Positions 53,110 to 57,442 of a DNA stretch of 57,442 bases are shown one piece after another. The translations under genes and the position numbers were made by a program. The DNA is from Ferrovum sp. (lineage in GTDB: Bacteria > Pseudomonadota > Gammaproteobacteria > Burkholderiales > Ferrovaceae), in NCBI GenBank assembly GCA_019456405.1, contig WJXM01000019.1, positions 1 through 57,442 on the forward strand, in the 5' to 3' direction. The notes under the pieces are model-generated. The model was not told the DNA's origin, did not search any database, and saw only the letters and a program-made list of their open reading frames with translations. The first letter of the stretch is position 1. Each line of letters opens with the position of its first letter.

Positions 53110-53301
53110 TCAGTCCTGCGACAGGCGGCTGCGCGGCATGCGTGCCATTTGGTCGGGGGAACCCCGGCTGTGAATGAATTCCCGGATCATCTGACGCACC
53201 ACCTGAGAGGGAGTCAGATCATGCAAACGACAGATCTCCTCAAAAATTTCTTTCTTGACGGGATCGATGAGGATGCTCAAACGAGCCGTACGATTTTCCA
53301 T
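53110..53301 (-). CDS. Ribbon-helix-helix regulator, first gene of the hyf-like operon
   Basis: 63 residues. RTARLSILIDPVKKEIFEEICRLHDLTPSQVVRQMIREFIHSRG has the CopG/MetJ-like pattern: one DNA-contacting strand (ARLSILI) and two helices. It begins the leftward operon 5 bp before hyfB and has no good ribosome site. Autoregulation at the AT-rich leader is likely but not shown. Confidence 0.8.
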   Translation of the reverse strand: MENRTARLSILIDPVKKEIFEEICRLHDLTPSQVVRQMIREFIHSRGSPDQMARMPRSRLSQD

Positions 53302-53350
53302 GGATTTTGTAAATTAAATTTGTTTTTAATAATATTTGATTGTAACAGAA
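53302..53350 (-). promoter_or_regulatory. AT-rich leader, probable promoter/operator of the hyf-like operon
   Basis: A 45-bp stretch of almost only A and T directly upstream of the RHH gene, with TTGTAA occurring twice on the plus strand (53309-53314, 53341-53346) and TTAATAATATTT between them. It stands out from GC-rich surroundings and is the likely binding site of the RHH protein. Confidence 0.4.
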
Positions 53351-53474
53351 AACCCTTCCCGGTACCCCCTGTACTGTGGCAACCTTACTCCCGTTCCTGA
53401 CTGACCGTCAAATACGAACCCCCCCACTGGATTACAATGGCAGCGATAGAAAATATTGGAGAGGGGTTTCAACC

Positions 53475-54218
53475 ATGAAATTGAACGATCGGATCATTCT
53501 GATCACTGGCGCCAGTTCCGGACTGGGACGTCATGCCGCACGCGCACTGGCGGCCGCGGGGGCCACCACGGTCCTGCTTGGCCGAAATGAATCCCGCCTC
53601 GATGGGGTATACGACGATATCGTCGCCGCCGGACACCCCCAACCGGTAATTCTTCCCTTCGACCTGGCCAAGGCCGACGATGCTCGCTTCGACGCCCTGG
53701 CGGCCACCTTGGAACAGGCCTTTGGCAGACTCGATGGAATTTTGCACAGTGCCAGTCAATTCGTAAAGTTAAGCAAACTTTCCCAGCAAAGACTGAATCA
53801 TTGGGAAAAGGCTTTCACCACCAATCTGTTCGCGCCCTTCGCGCTCACGCGCGCCTGTCTGCCTCTGCTGGAAGCGGCGCCGGATGGTGCAGTTCTGTTT
53901 ACCGCCGAACAGCATGGCTTGTCCCCGGAGATTTATTGGGGCGGATTTGGCTTGAGCCAGGCCAGCCTGATCGCTTTGGCGCGACTCTTTGCCGAGGAGC
54001 ACCGGGATGACCCCAACCTGCGCTTCAATGTCCTGATTCCAGGCCCCATCGCATCCCCGATGCGCCACCGCACCCATCCCGGCGAATTGCCGGAATGTCT
54101 GCCGAACATTTCATCCCTCATGCCCCATTACCAATACTGGTTGGGTCCGGACAGTCGCGGACGAAGCGGCGAAATCATCCGGTGCGAGAGTGACTACGAT
54201 CCCTCCCGAAAAGCCTGA
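53475..54218 (+). CDS. Short-chain dehydrogenase-like protein lacking catalytic Tyr and Lys
   Basis: 247 residues from ATG at 53475. The nucleotide-binding start is intact (ILITGASSGLGRHAARALAAAGA, GRNESRLD, HSASQF in place of NNAG). Where YciK-like enzymes have YxxxK, this protein reads FGLSQ (Phe158, Gln162), so the usual proton relay is missing. The rest of the fold (NVLIPGPIASPMR) is kept. It may bind NAD(P) for another purpose. The end overlaps the convergent radA gene by 25 bp. Confidence 0.87.
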   Translation: MKLNDRIILITGASSGLGRHAARALAAAGATTVLLGRNESRLDGVYDDIVAAGHPQPVILPFDLAKADDARFDALAATLEQAFGRLDGILHSASQFVKLSKLSQQRLNHWEKAFTTNLFAPFALTRACLPLLEAAPDGAVLFTAEQHGLSPEIYWGGFGLSQASLIALARLFAEEHRDDPNLRFNVLIPGPIASPMRHRTHPGELPECLPNISSLMPHYQYWLGPDSRGRSGEIIRCESDYDPSRKA

Positions 54219-55558
54219 ACCGCTTCTTCTACCCGTTCCACCGCAATGAGACGAATCCCGTCCGGTACCTGCCGTGGGACATTGGCGCGCGCCATCAGAG
54301 CCACCGCAAAGCCCAATTTTGCAGCTTCCCGCAAGCGCTCCAGGCCACGCTGAACGGGTCGCACCTCCCCCGCCAGCCCCACTTCACCAAACACCACCCA
54401 GCCCGGAGGCAGGGGTCGGCTGCGCAAACTGGAGACGATGGCCAGCAAGATGGCCAGATCTGCGGCAGGTTCGCCGATGCGCACCCCGGCTACCGCATTG
54501 ACAAAAACATCCTGATCCCCACAGGACACCCCGGCATGGCGATGCAGCACCGCCAGAAGCAGAGCCAGTCGGTTTTGCTCCAACCCCACCGTGAGTCGGC
54601 GAGGAATGCCCAGTCGGCTTTCATCCAGTAGCGCCTGAATCTCCACCACCAGGGGGCGTGTGCCTTCCAGGGTCACCGTGGCGCAAGAACCGGGCACCGG
54701 TTGGGCATGACGGGACATGAACAGGGCGGAGGGATTGCTGACTTCGCGCAAACCCGTCTCGGTCATCCCAAAGACCCCCAACTCATTCACCGCCCCGAAA
54801 CGGTTCTTGATCGCGCGAATCAAACGGTAACTGGAACTGCCATCGCCCTCGAAATACAGCACCGTGTCCACCATATGCTCGAGGATGCGTGGGCCGGCCA
54901 GGGTGCCCTCCTTGGTGACATGCCCCACCAGGATCATGACCGGGCCGCCACTCTTGGCCAGGCGGGTCAGTTGGGCCGCACAGTCGCGCACCTGGGACAC
55001 CGAACCCGGCGCGGCATCCAGCGCATCACTGTACATGGTCTGTATGGAGTCGATGACCACCAGTTGCGGCTGACGCTGCCGAATCACCGCTTCCACTGCC
55101 TGCAGGTGCGTTTCGGCCAACAGGTCCACCGCAGCCCCCGACAGGTGCAGACGACGCGCACGCTCTGCCACCTGTTCTGCGGATTCTTCCCCGGTCACAT
55201 ACAGCACGCCGTGCTGTTTTCCTACCTGAGCCAGGGATTGCAACAAGAGGGTGGACTTGCCGATCCCCGGATCCCCGCCCAGCAACACCACCCCCCCCGG
55301 CACAAACCCGCCGCCCAGAACCCGATCGAATTCCGGGAGTCCAGAAGACAAACGCTGCAGGGATTCGGCCTTGACCTGATGGAGGGGCTGAACAACGGAA
55401 GGAGGCGTCAGGGAAGAGCGCTGTGCCCCCCCCTTTCCTTCTCCGGTCCGAAACTCGGCCAAGGCATTCCAGGCCTGACAATGGGGGCATTGACCCTGCC
55501 AGCGCGGGGATTCCCCGCCGCATTCCCGACAGACGAAGACACTTTTGGCGCGGGCCAT
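54194..55558 (-). CDS. radA: DNA repair protein RadA (Sms)
   Basis: 454 residues. Zinc finger Cys10, Cys13, Cys24, Cys27; RecA-like core with Walker A GGDPGIGKST (about 94-103), LVVIDSIQTM, and the RadA-specific KNRFG in AIKNRFGAVNELG; a Lon-protease-like C-terminal domain (about 280-454). It drives branch migration in recombination repair. It lies 7 bp downstream of dnaB on the same strand. Confidence 0.96.
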   Translation of the reverse strand: MARAKSVFVCRECGGESPRWQGQCPHCQAWNALAEFRTGEGKGGAQRSSLTPPSVVQPLHQVKAESLQRLSSGLPEFDRVLGGGFVPGGVVLLGGDPGIGKSTLLLQSLAQVGKQHGVLYVTGEESAEQVAERARRLHLSGAAVDLLAETHLQAVEAVIRQRQPQLVVIDSIQTMYSDALDAAPGSVSQVRDCAAQLTRLAKSGGPVMILVGHVTKEGTLAGPRILEHMVDTVLYFEGDGSSSYRLIRAIKNRFGAVNELGVFGMTETGLREVSNPSALFMSRHAQPVPGSCATVTLEGTRPLVVEIQALLDESRLGIPRRLTVGLEQNRLALLLAVLHRHAGVSCGDQDVFVNAVAGVRIGEPAADLAILLAIVSSLRSRPLPPGWVVFGEVGLAGEVRPVQRGLERLREAAKLGFAVALMARANVPRQVPDGIRLIAVERVEEAVQAFREGS

Positions 55559-55565
55559 TGCCAGC

Positions 55566-56936
55566 TCAGAACGGGCGGCCCGAGTACGTCTGGGCGAAGT
55601 TTTCGAAGCGGGTGTAATGATTCAGGAAGGTCAGACGCACCGTCCCGATGGGACCATTGCGTTGCTTGCCGATGATGACTTCCGCCGATCCCTTGTCCGG
55701 GCTGTTCTCGTTGTAGACCTCATCCCGATAGATGAACAGGATCACATCGGCATCCTGCTCGATGGCGCCGGATTCGCGCAGGTCTGACATGACCGGACGC
55801 TTGTTGGGTCGCTGTTCCAGACTGCGATTCAACTGCGACAGCGCAATCACCGGAACCTTGAGTTCCTTGGCCAGGGCTTTGAGGGAGCGGGATATTTCCG
55901 AAATTTCCGTGGCGCGATTCTCCCCCGCCCCCGAACTGGACATCAATTGCAGGTAATCGATGACCAACAACCCCAATCCTCCATATTGACGGTGCAAGCG
56001 GCGTGCCCTTGCCCGCAGATCCAGGGGATTCAACGCGGCGGATTCGTCAATTTCCAGAGGCGCCTGACTCAAATCCCCCAGGGCCCGTGTCAAACGACTG
56101 AAATCCTCGGGTTGCATGCGCCCGGTACGCAAACTTTGCTGATCGATGCGCCCATGCAGGCTCAACAAACGCAGGGCCAACTGTCCTGCCGACATTTCCA
56201 TACTGAAAATCCCCACGGGCAATTTGGGGCCCAGGGCAACATGCGCTGCCATGTTCAGTGCCAGGGCAGTTTTCCCCATGGAGGGACGTCCGGCGATGAT
56301 AACCAGATCCCCGGCCTGCAAACCGGCTGTCATTTTATCCAGATCCACAAACCCCGTAGGAACCCCGGTCACCGGGTCATGGTTCCCTGCCCGATAGAGT
56401 TCATCGATACGGGTGACGGTTTCTGCCAGAGAGGTGCTCAGGGGGCGAAACCCCTGAGCGCCTCGGGAACCGTGTTCGGCAATATGGAAGATTCTGGCTT
56501 CGGCTTCATCCAGCAGGGCACGAGCGGAGCGTCCCGTAGGGGTAAAAGCACTTTCGGTGATTTCTGTCCCCGCCTGCACCAGACTACGCATCAAGGCACG
56601 TTCCCGCACGATTTCGGCATAGCGTCGAATATTGGCGGCACTGGGCGTATTCTGGGCCATGGCCGCCAGATAGGCCATGCCGCCCACGCCTTCCAGTTCC
56701 TGGCGTTGGCCCAGCAAGTCGGACAGTGTCAACAGATCCGCAGGTCGATTCTGCTCCAGTAGCAGCAGAATGGCACGGTAAATGCGCCGATGGTCCTCGC
56801 GATAAAAATCGGAATCGGCGATCAAATCGCCGATCTTGTCCCACGCCTGATTATCCAGAAGCAGCCCGCCCAACACTGCCTGCTCCGCCTCGATGCTATG
56901 AGGCGGAACCCGCAGGGAATCGAGCACGCTGTCCAT
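55566..56936 (-). CDS. dnaB: Replicative DNA helicase DnaB
   Basis: 456 residues. N-terminal collar domain (PPHSIEAEQAVLGGLLLDNQAWD), Walker A in IIAGRPSMGKTALALN, IDYLQLMS, and the arginine-finger region AIALSQLNRSLEQRPNKRPVMSDLRESGAIEQDAD. It unwinds DNA at the fork and binds the DnaG C-terminal domain. The order rpsR-rplI-dnaB is the common one. Confidence 0.97.
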   Translation of the reverse strand: MDSVLDSLRVPPHSIEAEQAVLGGLLLDNQAWDKIGDLIADSDFYREDHRRIYRAILLLLEQNRPADLLTLSDLLGQRQELEGVGGMAYLAAMAQNTPSAANIRRYAEIVRERALMRSLVQAGTEITESAFTPTGRSARALLDEAEARIFHIAEHGSRGAQGFRPLSTSLAETVTRIDELYRAGNHDPVTGVPTGFVDLDKMTAGLQAGDLVIIAGRPSMGKTALALNMAAHVALGPKLPVGIFSMEMSAGQLALRLLSLHGRIDQQSLRTGRMQPEDFSRLTRALGDLSQAPLEIDESAALNPLDLRARARRLHRQYGGLGLLVIDYLQLMSSSGAGENRATEISEISRSLKALAKELKVPVIALSQLNRSLEQRPNKRPVMSDLRESGAIEQDADVILFIYRDEVYNENSPDKGSAEVIIGKQRNGPIGTVRLTFLNHYTRFENFAQTYSGRPF

Positions 56937-56946
56937 GAATGGAGAA

Positions 56947-57393
56947 TTACTCGGCCACGACCACCACCGTAATGTCCGCTGTCACATCGCTGTGCAGGGC
57001 CAAAACAACGGCATGATCCCCGATCATCTTGAGAGGACCATTGGGTAACCGAACTTCCGACTTATGGGTGTCAAAGCCTTGAGCCTGCAGGGCAGTGGCA
57101 ATGTCCTGATTGGTGACGGAACCAAACAGACGTCCATCGACCCCGGCTTTCTGGGTGATCTGCACCCGCAGTCCGGTCATTTTTTCAACTCGGGCCTGGG
57201 CCTGGGCCAACAATTCGGTCTGTACCCTTTCCAGTTCCGCACGGCGTGCCTCGAAGGCTTCCTTGTTATGGGTCGTGGCGCGCTTGGCCTTGCCCGTGGG
57301 GATCAGAAAATTACGTGCATAGCCTTCCTTGACCTTGACGATATCGCCCAGTTGGCCGAGGTTGACCACTTTTTCCATGAGGATGATTTCCAT
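56947..57393 (-). CDS. rplI: 50S ribosomal protein L9
   Basis: 148 residues. [32 protein letters not shown] is the signature N-terminal domain, followed by the long helix and the C-terminal RNA-binding domain. RBS AAGGAGAGG lies upstream. It lies 10 bp from dnaB. Confidence 0.97.
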   Translation of the reverse strand: MEIILMEKVVNLGQLGDIVKVKEGYARNFLIPTGKAKRATTHNKEAFEARRAELERVQTELLAQAQARVEKMTGLRVQITQKAGVDGRLFGSVTNQDIATALQAQGFDTHKSEVRLPNGPLKMIGDHAVVLALHSDVTADITVVVVAE

Positions 57394-57407
57394 TATCTTT
57401 CCTCTCC

Positions 57408-57442
57408 TTAATGCAGGTCAGTGTAGGGCATCAGGGCCAGGA
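57408..57442 (-). CDS. rpsR: C-terminal end of 30S ribosomal protein S18 (partial)
   Basis: Read leftward from the right edge: [10 protein letters not shown] then TAA. The sequence ALMPYTD is the conserved end of S18, and rpsR normally precedes rplI. Confidence 0.85.
   Translation of the reverse strand, partial: LALMPYTDLH

Noticed and set aside
54701-55675. Rightward open frame of about 324 residues opposite radA
   Set aside because: Antisense to the intact RadA core, His/Gln-rich, no domain.

Overview
The window looks like the chromosome of a respiratory proteobacterium, most likely a betaproteobacterium with a moderately GC-rich genome. The basis is the rpsU-dnaG-rpoD macromolecular-synthesis operon followed by a CAU tRNA, the rpsR-rplI-dnaB-radA order at the right edge, a bo3-type quinol oxidase operon, an FNR regulator and a full-length TalB-type transaldolase. 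The genus cannot be fixed from the sequence alone. Gene content (FNR, bacteriohemerythrin, split aerotaxis receptor, quinol oxidase, hydrogenase-4-like complex, early-cobalt-insertion B12 pathway) suggests life at changing or low oxygen.

Layout. 0-9 kb: a gene end with hairpins, fnr, yceI, an EF-hand membrane protein, a PAS plus chemoreceptor pair, psiE, sppA, bacteriohemerythrin. 9-13.2 kb: rpsU-dnaG-rpoD and a tRNA-Ile2/Met(CAU). 13.15-20.98 kb: a 7.8-kb integrated element flanked by a perfect 45-bp repeat of the tRNA 3' half. It has a tyrosine integrase, an AlpA/excisionase-like protein, a tightly overlapping gene cascade (small membrane protein, HTH protein, CHC2 zinc finger, Toprim+DUF3987 protein), two sets of helically phased DNA repeats and three small unknown genes, but no capsid, terminase or conjugation genes. 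21-25.7 kb: histidine phosphatase, transaldolase, three envelope proteins and a degenerate HD-GYP protein.

25.7-35.2 kb: an eleven-gene, leftward cobalamin operon (cbiM, cbiF, cbiX, cbiC, cbiD, cbiET, cbiL, cbiG, cobE, cbiH, ferredoxin) behind a cobalamin riboswitch. Most genes overlap by ATGA. The CbiH protein carries an extra C-terminal domain that resembles HutX/ChuX heme-carrier proteins. 35.3-40.1 kb: cyoABCDE. 40.2-45 kb: glycogen phosphorylase, then neuC- and neuB-like sugar genes. 45.1-53.3 kb: a DMT transporter converging on a leftward hydrogenase-4-like operon (RHH regulator, hyfB, C, E, F, G, I) whose large subunit has lost all four Ni-binding cysteines. 53.4-57.4 kb: a short-chain dehydrogenase-like protein without its catalytic Tyr/Lys, radA, dnaB, rplI and the end of rpsR.

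The strongest candidates for something undescribed are the compact tRNA-integrated element with its phased operator/iteron arrays, the CbiH-HutX-like fusion next to a small ferredoxin, and the Ni-free hydrogenase-like membrane complex. All functional statements rest on reading motifs by eye; no database search was possible.
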